Of a DNA stretch of 64,000 nt, positions 24,458 to 36,831 are shown one piece after another. The position numbers and the translations under genes are program-made. A model generated the notes under the pieces. That model saw only the letters and a program-made list of their open reading frames with translations. It ran no database searches and had not been told where the DNA came from. Within the stretch, counting starts at the first letter, position 1. Every line of letters starts with the position of its first letter. The DNA is from Carettochelys insculpta (Eukaryota; Chordata; Testudines; Carettochelyidae), in contig NC_134161.1 of the NCBI RefSeq assembly GCF_033958435.1, positions 4,960,001 to 5,024,000 on the forward strand. The letters are read 5' to 3'.

Positions 24458-24990
24458 CCTGTGAACTGTGTGCTGCCGGTTTGTATACGCTCGCCAGCCA
24501 ATGCTGCATGCTGCGCATGTGTAACCTGGCGTTCTGTTCTACGAAACGTCGCTGCTGCCATGTGGCCCAGCGGCTGTAAGCACGTCAGAACCGGCACCAT
24601 AGGGCTGAAGGTGAAGCCTTGCGCGAGGGAGCCGATGGCCCGAAAGCGAGTCTCTGGTAGATACGCCCTCGCTGTAATAGAATTTATGCGTGCCCCTACG
24701 AACTCTATGTCCTGTGTGGGGTCTGTCTTTGATTTTGTCAGATTGATAAGCAGGCCGAGCGAAGAGAACGTGCCTGCTGTGACACATATTATGCGTAGTA
24801 CCTCCTCCTTCGAGGCCCCTTTGAGTAGGCAGTCATTCAGATACTGGAATATAAATACCCCCTGTCTGTGCAGGTAGGCTGACACCACTGCCAAGGTCTT
24901 GGTGAAGACTCTGGGGGCTGAGGAGAGCCCAAACGGTAGGACCTTGTAAGTCGAGGGCTGCGAACCAATCTCCATCGTCTAGTGCCGTAA
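24409..24990 (-). pseudogene. DIRS reverse transcriptase, internally deleted
   Basis: YKVLPFGLSSAPRVFTKTLA, then GVFIFQYLNDCLLKG, and SSLGLLINLTKSKTDPTQ are RT palm blocks. The catalytic YxDD box reads YLND, so the first Asp is Asn. Just upstream, another frame gives LDDGDWFAALDL, which in related elements is followed by QDAYFHI and some 30 residues before YKVLPFGL. Those residues, with the first catalytic Asp region, are missing at about 24955-24965 and the frame changes there. The enzyme is therefore dead on two counts. Confidence 0.8.
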
Positions 24991-25216
24991 GGATGGAGGC
25001 GTTTGTGATCATCCGAAAACGTTGCTTGCGCAGGTACCGGTGAGGCCTCGAAAATCTAAGATGGGCCTCCCCGTGAGGAAGTACCTCGAGTAGAACCCTC
25101 TCCCTTGCAGTTGCTCCGGCACTCTTTCCACTGCCCCTACGAGCATGAGATGGTCTACCTCCTGCTTGAGCCTCGCTACATGGGAGGTCTCCTGGAGGTG
25201 GGGCCCCGGGTGGAGG

Positions 25217-25976
25217 TCATGGCGGTGGGAGCAACTGGGAGGGGATGGCGTACCCCGTGGCTATGATCTCCAGCACCCATTTGTCTGTGGTGATCCTTTG
25301 CCACTGGTTATAAAATGGTCGGATGATGGCCTTGAGCACTGGTTTCGTGCCCTCTGGAAGCGAGTCCATGAGGGAGGTCAACCTAATGTGGTTGTTGAAA
25401 TTATGGTTCGCTAGATGCGCTGCGTAATTTGCCATTGGCAACAGTAGCGTGGAGGAGGAGTAGACCTTTCTGCCCAACAGCTCTAGCTTTTTGGCATGTT
25501 TGTCTATTCCCCCACGTTGCGACGACTCCACCACCAAAGAATTTGGTTGTGGGTGGCTGAACAGGAACTCCATGCCCTTCGTGGGCACGAAGTATTTTTT
25601 TTTTTTTTTCCCGCTCTTTTGTGGACAGGCGGAATAGTCGCAGGAGTCTGCCATATCATAGTGGCAGACTCCAAGATTGCGTCATCAGCGGTATTGCTAT
25701 TTTGGAGGAGGCCGGAGGTCTCAGATTTTTGAGGAGCTTATGGTGTTGCTCTTGCACCTTTGCTGTCTGGAAGCCTTGCGTGAAGGCCACCCTCGTAAAA
25801 CAGCTCTTGGAACTGTTTGAGATCGTCCGGAGGATGGACGCCCCCCGGGGCCGTAGCCTCATCCGGGGAGGAAAGCGAGGAACCGCTGGGGTACGTCTCT
25901 CTGGACCCTTCCGGTTCCTGCTGATGATGGTACACCCTCTCACTAGAGGTGTGCGAGGAAAATCTCGGGGTTCCAT
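25217..25976 (-). pseudogene. DIRS gag-like ORF, fragmented
   Basis: The frame 25654-25217 contains YFVPTKGMEFLFSHPQPNSL, then ELLGRKVYSSSTLLLPMANY, matching the conserved C-terminal part of DIRS gag-like proteins (FVPTKGMEFLFSHP and GRKVYSSATL). The upstream frame 25976-25656 is basic and proline-rich and could be its N-terminal part after a frame change at a T-run (25594-25609). DIRS gag function is poorly known; assumed RNA packaging. Confidence 0.7.
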
Positions 25977-26320
25977 AACCAGTCCCCCCTGAGATGCTTA
26001 AGTCTCTGTCCCCGGTCGCAATTGCCCTCGGGGGTACGAGATCGTTCGTAGGGATCTTCCCCTAGTAGATTGCCGATGGTGTCTATGCCCTGCGTGGTAG
26101 GGGCAACCATGGCAGTATAAGCACTGGTCTTGGGAAGGTGACCTAGACCACTCCCTTGGTGCATACCCTGTGCGTCTGGGGGAGGGAGACCGTCGAGACC
26201 CCGGAGAGAGCAACTTTGCCTAATAGTGAAAAAAACTTTAAGAAAAAACAGATAAAGTCGTTGAATACACTACTTGGCCTTAGCCTAGTTGGATTCCGTC
26301 TGCAGCCGACGGCGGTTAAG

Positions 26321-26479
26321 AGGAACTGGCGGGGACCGGATCGCGCACATGGCCGGGAGCGCGCGGGGGAGCGGCGCGCACCGGCGCATGCGCGGTCCGG
26401 CAGAAACTGCTTGGAAGATCCGATCTGCGGCGCCGGGCGAGCCCGACACCTAATGTGGAGCACCCACGGGGACACTCGA
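26321..26479 (-). repeat. DIRS 5' inverted terminal repeat
   Basis: Reverse complement of the left repeat: aggaactggcggggaccgga at the inner edge, through cgagcccgacacctaatgtg, to gagcacccacggggacactc at the outer edge. Confidence 0.9.
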
Positions 26480-26486
26480 AGAAGAA

Positions 26487-29400
26487 GTAAGTAATACCTT
26501 TTCCTGGACTACCCTTATCTCTCTCTAGCTTACTGATCCCCAAGCTTTTTGCCACATCCCACAAGCAGTAGTAAAATCTGTCTGCACCTTCACTGATAGT
26601 CAGAATCAGGAGCTGGGGGCAGAGTCCATGAACAGCAGCAGATGCCAGAGCAGTCAGGGCCAGAGTAGAAGTGGGGGTGCTACACCCACCCCCACCAAAT
26701 CTTTGGAAACCACTCTTTTAATGATTAACACCTCTTAGCAGTAACATACCTCTTTTAATCATCAAAGCACTATTAACTAATGTTGGACAGAAGAAGCATG
26801 CCCAGGTACCTACACAGACTATTAGAAAAGGAGATATTTTTAAATAAATATATGTAGATGAATACATTTCACATCTCAATCCACAATGAAGGTAAACCAA
26901 TAATGAAGAATTAAACAGAAAAATAAAAAAAACAATATTGACAAGTTCACTTTTCCTATCTCTTGTTCTCTGTAAAAACCCAGGAAAATTTCAGACTATG
27001 AGACTTCACTATTAAGCCCATCCACCGAGGAACAGTAATCACGTTTCTTTGAATGATTATACAAATATCACTGTATTCCTGTGACTGATATTTCCACATA
27101 TCACCTCTTGCACTTCGATAATGACCTGATCATTCAGCTTCAAAATATTATCAGGTTAGTCTATCTTCCCCAGCAAAAGATGAGCGACATCCTGGTAAAT
27201 GATACTATCAAGCTTATGGATAGTCAGTCGAAAACTTAACCACTCTAGGTACAGTGCTTGTAAAATATTATAAGGTTTCTAATGTTGTGTAGAATTATAG
27301 CTTTCTTTAAACAAGTGGATTAGCCAACAAGCTTGGAGGTAATTAGAAACACCATGTAGTAAAACTCTACAGCACATTTCCCAATATTTTTTTACAAAGC
27401 AGAATATCTGAATTTTAATTAATACTGTGCAAGTGCATAAAAGGATGTGTGCTCAGCCGCATGGTGACATGTCTGTTATGTGAAAAGTTTAAACAAAAAT
27501 CTTCAAGCTGATTTACCTTTCTCCTGAGGCTTTGAAAATATCTGAACAGAAATTCATAATATAAAATATATATTTCCCTGCTCTTGTATTTAGGCAGAAA
27601 AATGGAAGTACACTGAGACAACGAAAAATAAACAGTCTATAGCCAGGATTTACGAAGCCATCAACTTTCCAATAATCACCACATTATAAAACTAGACCTG
27701 TACATTTTAAAGACATCAGTTGTTTCCCAGGATTTAGGTAAAGAATTCCTAAAAAGATATCTCATGACTTCTGCACAGATTTATCTTTTTGCCAGCTGCT
27801 GTGGGAGCAATTACTCATACAGAATTATCTTAGCTAAATGTGATACATTCTTGTACAAGAGAGAACAAAAAACTGAAAAACAAGAAACTGAAGAAGGGAC
27901 TCGCTTAATACATCAGAAGGAAGAAAACTCAGAATTAGCAATGTTGTGTGTACTTAATTCATTTCACTACACCTAGTTAAAGCAGCCTATATCAAAGGCT
28001 ATTCATAGCTCTTGATTCATGTTAGTTCCATTGGCACTAAAATCATGAGTAGCTCTTCACAATCAGCGATAATGATTCCCAAAACTCTGACAGAGAACCA
28101 TGAACAACAAGCCCCCAGCAGTTTGAGTTGCCTTGTATTTTGCAATCTAAATCCAAGCTTTCACACTCACATTGTCAGCATGAACTGTGACAAAAAGATG
28201 GGTAGGAGACAAAGTACATGAGACGCTGAATTGAAATGATATCTCTATGTCTAAATTGCAAGTATAGGATTTTCAGGTATCCCTTCCTCTTCCAACAGGT
28301 CCAGGGGACTATGTTGCATCTATCCTTATATCTTCTCTCTTAAAAACTGTATTGAGCTTGATCATGGCACATCTTCTGCCTCTGCTACTGAAAATGGGAA
28401 TCTGTGGTAAATAAGATTAATGATAGTCATCCAATGAAAAGCTGACTGTAGAAGAAGCATTACAAGAATAGCAGTTCCCTTTCTTCCATATCCCATTCAT
28501 TTTAGGGTGTGGGGGGGCATCTGATGTCTCAGTTCCTTCAGGAAAACCAAATGGAGGCTCTAATGCCACTTGAGTTTCCATTGCCAGTTCCGAGCAGGGA
28601 CAGTAAAACCAAATTGAAGAGTGACACCTTAATACAAGGCTAAGGATAGTGTTCCAATACCCACAGAATATTGTCTGTGACTTAAGGAGATGAATCTGGC
28701 ACCAAATGATGTATTCTACCAAATAAAATGTCCTTCACAGATTTCTGAATACACTACAACACCAGAAACTCCAAAATGCTTACTAACTGTGCTTTCTTCT
28801 TCACTGTAGAAACATGAGCCATTAATACATGCTCAACCCCTCTAATCCAGACTCTCTCATGTGGCAACACTGAAATCTGGCATGATTTTAGTTAGCTGGA
28901 TTACCACTTATCCTGGGTGTGGCCAAGTTTTCTATAGTCCCATAGTTTGTTTACAGCCACCAGTCCTGGCTCTCAGTGTTCTGTGCTGTTATTTAGCTGT
29001 AATTTACGCCTAAATGTCTTTTAATAGCCCAGGCAGCAGTGGAAGTGTTGGTAAGGGTGCCTGACTCCTTCTGCCAGCCAAAAATCTATCCATAAGCACC
29101 TATTTGGTTGTCAGCTCAACCCTCTCTATACTTTTGTGAACAGCAACCAGCAGAGCAGAGATGCAGGCTGGCACTCTGGCTGTTTAAAATGAAACTCTCC
29201 TGCAAACTTCCTTGGTAACATAGTAAAACATGGATCCAGAGCCCTTTGTCTGGGTAAATAATTTTTATCCTACTACATGGTCCTAGTTAATAAATATATT
29301 CTTTCAAGTGACTGCCCAACATTTGCATTTGAAATAAAAACATTGCCAATAGTACATTTCAGTATATGTTAATGGTTGGTAATTCTTCACTTTGCCTCTG

Positions 29401-30394
29401 CTGCATGCAGGAAGAGCAAGACAAAAGAACAAATACTGTAGTAAGTGTAAATTTTACCCTTGCAAAAAACGCTTCAAAACAATATAAGCCAGCAATTGTT
29501 TTTGTAAAGAGCATTAAGCCTTCTACTATACAGCTTACGTAAACTCATTAAGGAGAACTCAAGAGAACTGACTCTGACTCAGAAATAACATGCAAGGTGA
29601 TTTTGCTATCAGCCATTGACTCTTGGGACTGCCTAAACCTTTACCTCATCAGAAGAGAGATAATGAACTGCAATTATAACAAACAAACATTTTCATTTTC
29701 TAAAGAAAATTTAAGCTACTAACTGACTGGATATGCATTGTAATGTGTGACCTTTTTGTATATAAAGTTTGAACACTTGTTTAATCAACATCCTCAGTAA
29801 GAGCTGCTACTAAGGGAGGACAGTTACAGTATCAATGCACATCATTCTTTGGTCACGACAAAACACCACCATGCAAACCACAACTTGCATCAGTACTAAA
29901 TCCTGATGGCACTTCAGTTACCTGCTCTTCCTAAAAGCTGGCAATGGGCAAAACCAAGCATCTCACCAATAATATACAATACGTAAACCAATTATGTGCA
30001 TACAAGAATGAAAGGCAGTATGAACCTACAGCCAATTGTGCCTTTTAATTAAAAGAAACCCCTAGACTACCATTGTCAATGGTTCTGCAAGATCATTATT
30101 GCACTTTAGCTGAATGACATGAGATGAGCCAATGCCATTAAGCTTTCAGGGCAAAAAGCAATATGCAGCCAAATGCAATTCTGCAATGGATTTTCTGTAC
30201 ATCAGCCTGTGACTGAGAACAGTAAGACAACACTCCTGGGGTTCCAGATAACAAATCCCACTTCCAGTGACTGCAAATTCCTAAGTAAGATCATTTAGAT
30301 GGTAATCTGTTTTCTGAACTTTCTCTCTGTTATTCTTTTACATTCTAGGTCTGCTTGGTTTCTTGGACTTAAAAAGCAGTTCAAAAACTGAAGA
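26487..30394. other. Intronic sequence
   Basis: Mostly single-copy and AT-rich. A short GC-rich piece at 26600-26700 (gggggtgctacacccacccc) looks repetitive but is unclassified. A segment at about 28830-28930 with paired 'ctctaatccaga' and 'agctggattacc' words may be an old DNA transposon fragment. No gene seen. Confidence 0.45.
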
Positions 30395-30455
30395 ACCAGA
30401 GATGCCAACCAGAATCAGGACCCCATTGTGCTAGATGCTGTACAGCGCCATACAC
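30395..30455 (-). repeat. CORE-SINE/MIR 3'-tail fragment
   Basis: caggaccccattgtgctaga tgctgtacagcgcc is the reverse complement of the common tail 'ggcgctgtacagcacctagcacaatgggg'. Short and 5'-truncated. Confidence 0.5.
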
Positions 30456-32548
30456 CCAGGTCTCAAATAATATGTGCATCTTCCTATAATTGCTTTAGTC
30501 CTGTCGTGACCGCACTAGAAAGACACCTGCACAGAGTTGTCCCACCCACAGGATGAAGCGGGGCGGTGCTTTTGGGTACCGTGAGGCAGCCACCCAACCA
30601 TCCTCTGGATGGGAGAGGGGAGGATTACCTGGGACAAGAACAGCAGCATATGGCAGCAGCAGCCAGCAGGGTCATTTCCCTCATGCCCCTCCACCACATA
30701 CTCACCACATGGGTGGCATGAGTAGCCTACTCTGCTTTACCGCACGACTTTCTTATGGCCTGCTGAGCCACGTTTCTCTGCAGCACCAGGAAGCATTTTC
30801 CGCTCCCCACCACCTTTAGAAAAGAAGGGCTCAGCGGCCTGGAACGGGGCAATGGAGTAGAACTGTGGGGAGGGAGAAAAGGCTGCTGCTGCTGCTGCTA
30901 CACCTTGCCCCAGGTAATCCCCAGCCTGGTGGTCATGGAGGGCAGTAAGGACGCAAGGAGGGAGCAGGGCAGGAGGTGAGGCCTGCAGCATGGAGGGAGT
31001 TGCCCAAGAACCCTTACCTGGGGCACTGAGGCAGGGGTTTGCCATAGACTCACCTTCCCTCAGGACAGCCCTACACAAGGTGCAGGTATTTGAAATCATT
31101 GGTTCTCACAACAGTGAATAGCTGTTTGTTTCTGCCAAACAGCCCACAAATGGAAGTGACGTACTGGCTGAGTTTTTCTTTTTTAAACAACCACCTTCTC
31201 CTTTGAAAACACAAACATAACAGAAGTCCCCTGAAATTCCTCTCTTGCACACCCTCCTTTAAACCCTCTCCAGACACAATAACTAGATGTAATCACGCAA
31301 CTAGTAGACTTTAGTTATAAAAGAAAAATAATCACCCTTTTGTCTTACGGCAAGTCCAGCCCAAGTCCTCTTTGGATAACACTATAATATCTCTGGAGTA
31401 GTCTCCATTTTCTCTTCTCCGCTATCTCTTAACTCTTCTCACTGACTCCTGATTATGGCACATTTAATTTCACCAAAAAGCTCCTGAGGACTTTTCTGTT
31501 TTGGGAAGCACTTAGGCTCATCTCCAAGTGCTAAGTGGAAGTATAAATAGCAATACTCCTATAAACTCCGATAAACAGAGACATTTTAAAGCTTTGCCAC
31601 TCAGAAGTGAGCTGTCCCATATTACATTGCAGAATCTACCCCTCTAGCTCTATTTGAGCCATAAACTGTCTGTGTATCATAGCTCATGAAATTCTGTATG
31701 TTCCAGAAGAACCCATGTGTATTCTTCGAACTGCTAATGCTTTTGACATGGTCCAGGAAATATCATTTTATTGAGATTTTTCTGAACTACACTCTGAAAT
31801 TGTCTTCATGTGTGGTAGGACCTTTTCCCTCTAACTCGTGTTCCACGTGCATCCAGGTGGACTCTCCTTTGTTCAGAGAAGACATTTTGTTTTACCTCAA
31901 TTCCCTTTAATTTGTCGGTATGAAGGATCAATATAAATGTGTTATATTTTGCAAGTGATCAGGTTCCATAAGTCAGGCTGTAAGTGCTTTATTTGCATCC
32001 TTTAATGTTCTAAATAGTAAATTCTATAAGAGTAAATAAAGGAAACTACTATGAAAACCTATTCCAGGTAACAACCCTAAATCTTCTCATCCCTTCCAGA
32101 CACAATGCACTTGACACAGTTGTGTAGGATGAGCCAGATCTCCTGAGAGCAAAAAAGCCCTTGCCTGAATTTGATTAGCTGGAAATGACATCATGATTTA
32201 TAACACAATTTTCTAATTCTGAAACAGTAATCCATAATGAATTACACAAGGCTCATATGGGACCTACTTAGCTTTTAACTGAAAGTAACTGCATTACCCT
32301 TTTTCCTTTTCTTTCATGCAAAAAAGAAATGTGATCTCTCTTTCACAGTAGAAAATGAGAAGAGTAAATCATAGTGAGGAAATAATACCCATCAAACTAG
32401 GAAAATATGTAATAAATAAGATCACATAAGTGGTTTAACCAAACTTTCACTGAAAAGTGGACAGTTAATGTAAATGCAAGATGATTTTATTTATTCTCTT
32501 CAGTCTGCAGTTAACATTTATTTTTACTGCATACACATGAATTAAGAG
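30456..32548. other. Intronic sequence with a GC-rich block and (GCT)n
   Basis: GC-rich at 30530-31080 with a GCT repeat at 30882-30899; possibly an unclassified repeat. The ORFs over it on both strands show no domain. The remainder is AT-rich and featureless. Confidence 0.4.
30882..30899. repeat. (GCT)6 trinucleotide repeat
   Basis: Six GCT units, read directly. Confidence 0.9.
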
Positions 32549-32556
32549 AAATAATG

Positions 32557-32865
32557 CAGGGTCCTCAAACTCACAGCACACAGGCCATTTATGGACAGAG
32601 CAGTTTCCCTATGGCTCAGGGAAAAGGCGGCATGTAAGCATATGAGACCCAAAACCTGCTGCCACCCCATGCCAGCCCACCCCCATCCTTACCTTCTGTA
32701 ATCACCAAGGCCACATCCTTTGGGGGAGGGGATTAGTGAAGGGGTCAAATGGGAGAAGAGGTTGGGGCAAGGAGGAGCGCAACTTAAGGGACAGGGACTC
32801 TTGACCCGGTCTGCAAAACTTCTTGGGCTGTAGATAGCCCACTGGCTGTGAGTTTTAAACCCCTG
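32557..32865. mobile_element. hAT-type MITE with 8-bp TSD
   Basis: Begins cagggtcctcaaactcacag and ends gctgtgagttttaaacccctg; the ends pair as inverted repeats of Charlie-like hAT type. Flanks aaataatg (32549-32556) and aaataaag (32866-32873) form an 8-bp duplication with one mismatch. Non-coding interior. Confidence 0.85.
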
Positions 32866-32873
32866 AAATAAAG

Positions 32874-34194
32874 CAACTAGAGTTTTTGACACATCTTCAG
32901 ATTTATGTCTCTGGGCCCAATACATCCCTCCTGTAATTCCACCAGTCTGGGACTCAGGAGCTTTTTACTCTATTCTCCATGTCTATTCAAGGTGGACTGA
33001 TTTAAATAATTGATTAAGATCAACTTTTCCCTTTGTACTTCAATTATTTTTGAAAGAAAGGTATATTCCCACTGATCGATATAACCAACAAAACATGTTG
33101 ATTTACAAGTAAAGAGACCCTTTATATTAGACTTGATATATCTTCTTGCTACTTAGGGGGACATATTATAGCTATGTGCATGTTTATTTAAACAACCATA
33201 TAGCTTAGTATTTCCAGATTTTTTATTAATTGTTCATGTCAGAATGTTAGAAAATGGTGAATGATGAGTTGCTTATTTATTAAATAATTAACTTTTTGCC
33301 CATTATTTATGTCAAGCTGCATTAAGATAATAATCAGAATTTAATTAAAACACCAGAAAATATACATTTTATTTTTATTAAACAAAACATTTCAGGTTTT
33401 GAATACATAAGTTCCTTTTAACAAAACACATTTCACATTTGCAACTGAATGATTTATTTAACAGGGCTTAAATGTACCCAGCAAATTTAATTAATTATTT
33501 CAGATCAGCCTGGGAAATTTTTCAAATATAGTTAAGTGAAAGTGATTGGAAGTTAATTCACAATCTCATCTACAACTCTTGTAAACGAGACAGTCTCCTA
33601 AGTTATGTAAGATGACATGTTGTGCCATCTTTATAAACCTCGACCTCAAAAGTTAGAATCAGGGGATAGACATGTGCCTTTACATAGAAAAACCACATTT
33701 AATGCAAAGATTGCAATAAAGACTCATTCAGCACAGTTTTACTTTCCTTCAAGGTTAGGGTAGAAGAGAAGTAGTTTAGACCTTACCATATGCTCTGTTC
33801 GGCTGAGATTTCATTTTGCACAGATTTATTTTTCAAAAGAAAAGCTTATAATTTCAACAAAGCAAAAACACTATTTAATTCCAAACATCAGTTCTTATCC
33901 ATCCTCCCTCTACTATGCATTTGCAGTGTGACCTTCTCTCTCCATTCTCCAGTCTCCCTCTCACCCTCTTGTTTATTTAGGATATGACCACACTAGGGAA
34001 AGTAAGTCAGTTGGCAATGGCAATTGCACAGCTAGAATCTATGTATCTGCAATCAACTTACCTGGCTGTCCTCACTGAAGAGGGTCAATGGGAAAGTATC
34101 TCAAGGAGGTCAATTTCAAATGTCCCTATCAGATGTGTGAAATCAAACCCCATAAGATCAATCCTGAGCAGGCTGATCTTCAGGGTAATGCAGA
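32874..34194. other. AT-rich single-copy intron, possible conserved block
   Basis: 33000-33560 is very AT-rich with dense TAAT/ATTA words and no repeat signature. It could be a conserved non-coding element of the intron, but nothing in the sequence alone proves it. Confidence 0.35.
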
Positions 34195-34295
34195 CTTAGC
34201 CTTAGACTGTAGCTCTTCAGGGCAAGGTCTGTCCCTTACTATGTTTCTGTATAGCCTATACCTCAAATGGTGCCTCTCAATGTTACTGTAAAACA
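34195..34295 (+). repeat. MIR/CORE-SINE 3' tail
   Basis: agactgtagctcttcagggc, then aaggtctgtcccttactatg and tttctgtatagcc, follow the consensus tail 'gattgtaagctctttggggc agggactgtctcttactatg tgtttgtacagc'. Confidence 0.65.
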
Positions 34296-36831
34296 AAAAG
34301 TCATTCATAATAAATGTTGAGTGTATGGTGAAGCCTGAAATCCTAACATTCAATGGGGTGATTATTATCTGCGTGAAGGAATCAAAGACCGCTACTGCAC
34401 AGTACAATCATCTCAGTCAAACTTACTGTCCAGAATGGTAGTCATCCTTTTTTACTTTAAACTCTCCTTAGAAACAAACAAATCACAATGTTTCAGAGCA
34501 GCCTGGTGAAAGGTCTAAAAACAGAACTACCTGTGGTCATACAGGTTATCTAAGTTAAGGACTTTCTCTTAATCCTTTGTTCCTCCTTCAGCTGGCAGCA
34601 CAAAACATCAATGGGACAATATAAAATTGCTGAAGGAAAAGTTTGCATCACTTTTTACCCACTCCTTCAGGTGACTCAAGATCAGGCCAGATGAACTCCA
34701 GAGATACTTCTACTCTGTCTTGGTTGGAAGGGCAATTAGTCTGTGCAGAGTTTATGCTGAAGAGTATTTGAGAAGGAAAATAAGCAAGATTCTTCAAGAG
34801 CCAAATGGGGCTGGAAAACAATCTATACTTTTCACACAAAGGATGATCCAAGTTATATTGAAGCAGATGAATTCTAGAACAGTTGGAAAGCACATAACTG
34901 ATAGACTTAATAAATATGTAAATAGGACTGATTATTTTTACACCAAAGCCTCTTTTCACTTCCCCAACAGAACATATACAAAATGTACTCCTGCTTTGGA
35001 GTTCTTCTATAGTTCCAGTGTACTGCAAAGGGACCGTATTGTGAAGATTTAAAAACAAAAAAATTACAGGTATAAAAGCTTGTAGGATATACAATGCATT
35101 AGCTACCAAAATATCCACCAACTCCAGGGATATGCGTATTCCTAAAGAAATTTCAGGTGACTACTCATCTTTCATTCATGTATTTGTTTGATACACTTTC
35201 TGTGAGTTACTTGTGGGTTAAGTTTCTGTTTCAGTACGCCTGTCTTGCTTTTTTGTCTAAAACCAAAGCCAACAGACACATGAACTGCATGGCTGGTATG
35301 AAATTCAAAAACCATGATTTATATCCCCAACTGACTGCCTCATCAAATGTCACACTCCTAAACTGTTCCAATGTGTGTAAAAATTAATGACATTAGCAGA
35401 AAAACAAGAGACAAAAAGAAAGGCTGTTTTACTGGAGTGAGTTCATGTAGTTTCCAGTGTGGGACTATAATTACTTCTAAAGAACAGAATCAACTGAACT
35501 TACAATAAGTTTTCATGTAAAAAAATAACTTAAAAAAAAAATCCAAGTGCTTCACAGTACTTAAAACATAAAAGCCTGAAGGCAAATTGCCAATCAAATG
35601 AAATGAAAACGGATTTTGATTCTGCCACACATGACATACAACACTGTATGTCTGAGTCAACTCCTGTGAGTACAGACTTCTTGAGGCAAGTTCTGGTGGA
35701 GAGCAGACTGACAGTCCTGGGCCAAAAGCTACTCTTCCCAATGTGATTTCAAAATGTTTGCCAGCCAGGTGGAGGGCTGGCTTATAATAGAGGTACAATG
35801 GTAATCCTGAGAGCAGTGTCCAACAGAAAAATCACATGGCCGAATGCTCTGGAGTTTGGAAATGGGACGTAGCTGAATTACTAGCTGCAGAAGCAGATGC
35901 CTTACTGTGCCCATTCAAAATAACAAGTCCCAGGGCAAACATATAGTGCTAAGGCAATCTGCCTCAAGCAGTGGATTTCATTCCAAATGTAAAAAAAACT
36001 TTTTTTTAAGTATAAAAGCAGTAGGTTTTTGAGTCCATACACGTAGTCATGCAATTGCTTACAACTACTGATCATGATTAGTGATCTCTCACTGGCCTAG
36101 GGGAGTCCTTAGTTCTCCCCAAAGACTTTCTCCCTTCTAAGCAGAAGTCACACTAGAGGGGAAAAATTGCTGGAGGTTAACCCCACCCCGCCCCCACACA
36201 CACACCCCTACCTGACTGCATGCAAATTGGGTTCTCTCCCCTTCATGAAGGAAGAGGGATTAGGGATGGGTTTAACATTTCAGTAAGTATACCAACCACA
36301 GGAGAGATTTTAATTTTTAAAAAAAGCGTAAGAATAACTCTGCCTCCATTTTGCTACATTAGATAATCAGAACATATGTGTTTTTCTAGGTTCAGAGTGG
36401 TGGTTCCTTCAGGGAAGAAAGTATGGCACTGCCTCCTCCCTCACCTGATAGAAAATTAGGTAAAATGAAAAATGTAAATTAATACCGAGGAGAATAGGAG
36501 GTGCTGGAACAATTTATGCAGTGGGTGTTGAAATCCTCTGAACCGAACTGGAAACCACTTCAAGCCGATTGATTCAGCAGAACCTCCAGCACTTTGTTAC
36601 AGTACATATGCCATGATGTGACTTTGAGAATCAAACGCTCTCAAATCTTTCTGCCTGGCTCAAAACGGACAAATGAAGCCCACACAACAACCTTTCCATC
36701 AAAGACCACGTCAGAGGATACACAGAAGGAGGGTCAGTGCCCCAAAGGACTAGCTGCTACAGAGTGAAAATCTATAGTCAATACCAGGCTGCTAATGTTA
36801 CCAATGAAATAAGCTTGATCTTGGAAATCAT
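34296..36831. other. Single-copy intronic sequence
   Basis: No gene or classified repeat. Two antiparallel ORFs at 34648-35121 (minus) and 34720-35052 (plus) have no recognised domain. Confidence 0.45.

Larger units (their letters stand above)
22119..26486 (-). mobile_element. DIRS-type retrotransposon, near full length, inactive
   Basis: A 4.4-kb GC-rich, CpG-rich island in an AT-rich intron. On the minus strand, in order: gag-like ORF, reverse transcriptase, RNase H, and tyrosine recombinase, the gene set of the DIRS order, which integrates with a tyrosine recombinase and has no integrase or target duplication. Inverted terminal repeats lie at 22160-22317 and 26321-26479, and an internal complementary region at 22388-22486 matches both outer ends, the DIRS hallmark. 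All genes contain stops or frameshifts. No target duplication is seen at the flanks, as expected. Base composition differs sharply from the neighbours, marking it as a comparatively recent insertion. Confidence 0.9.

Noticed and set aside
22119..26486. Endogenous retrovirus or LTR element
   Set aside because: Repeats are inverted, there is no integrase, protease or primer-binding site, and a tyrosine recombinase is present, all pointing to DIRS.
28830..28930. Possible DNA transposon fragment (ctctaatccagact ... agctggattacc)
   Set aside because: Only short suggestive words; no second terminus or target duplication found.
34648..35121. Antiparallel ORFs of 157 and 110 codons
   Set aside because: No recognisable domain, no splice or promoter context; probably chance in intronic DNA.
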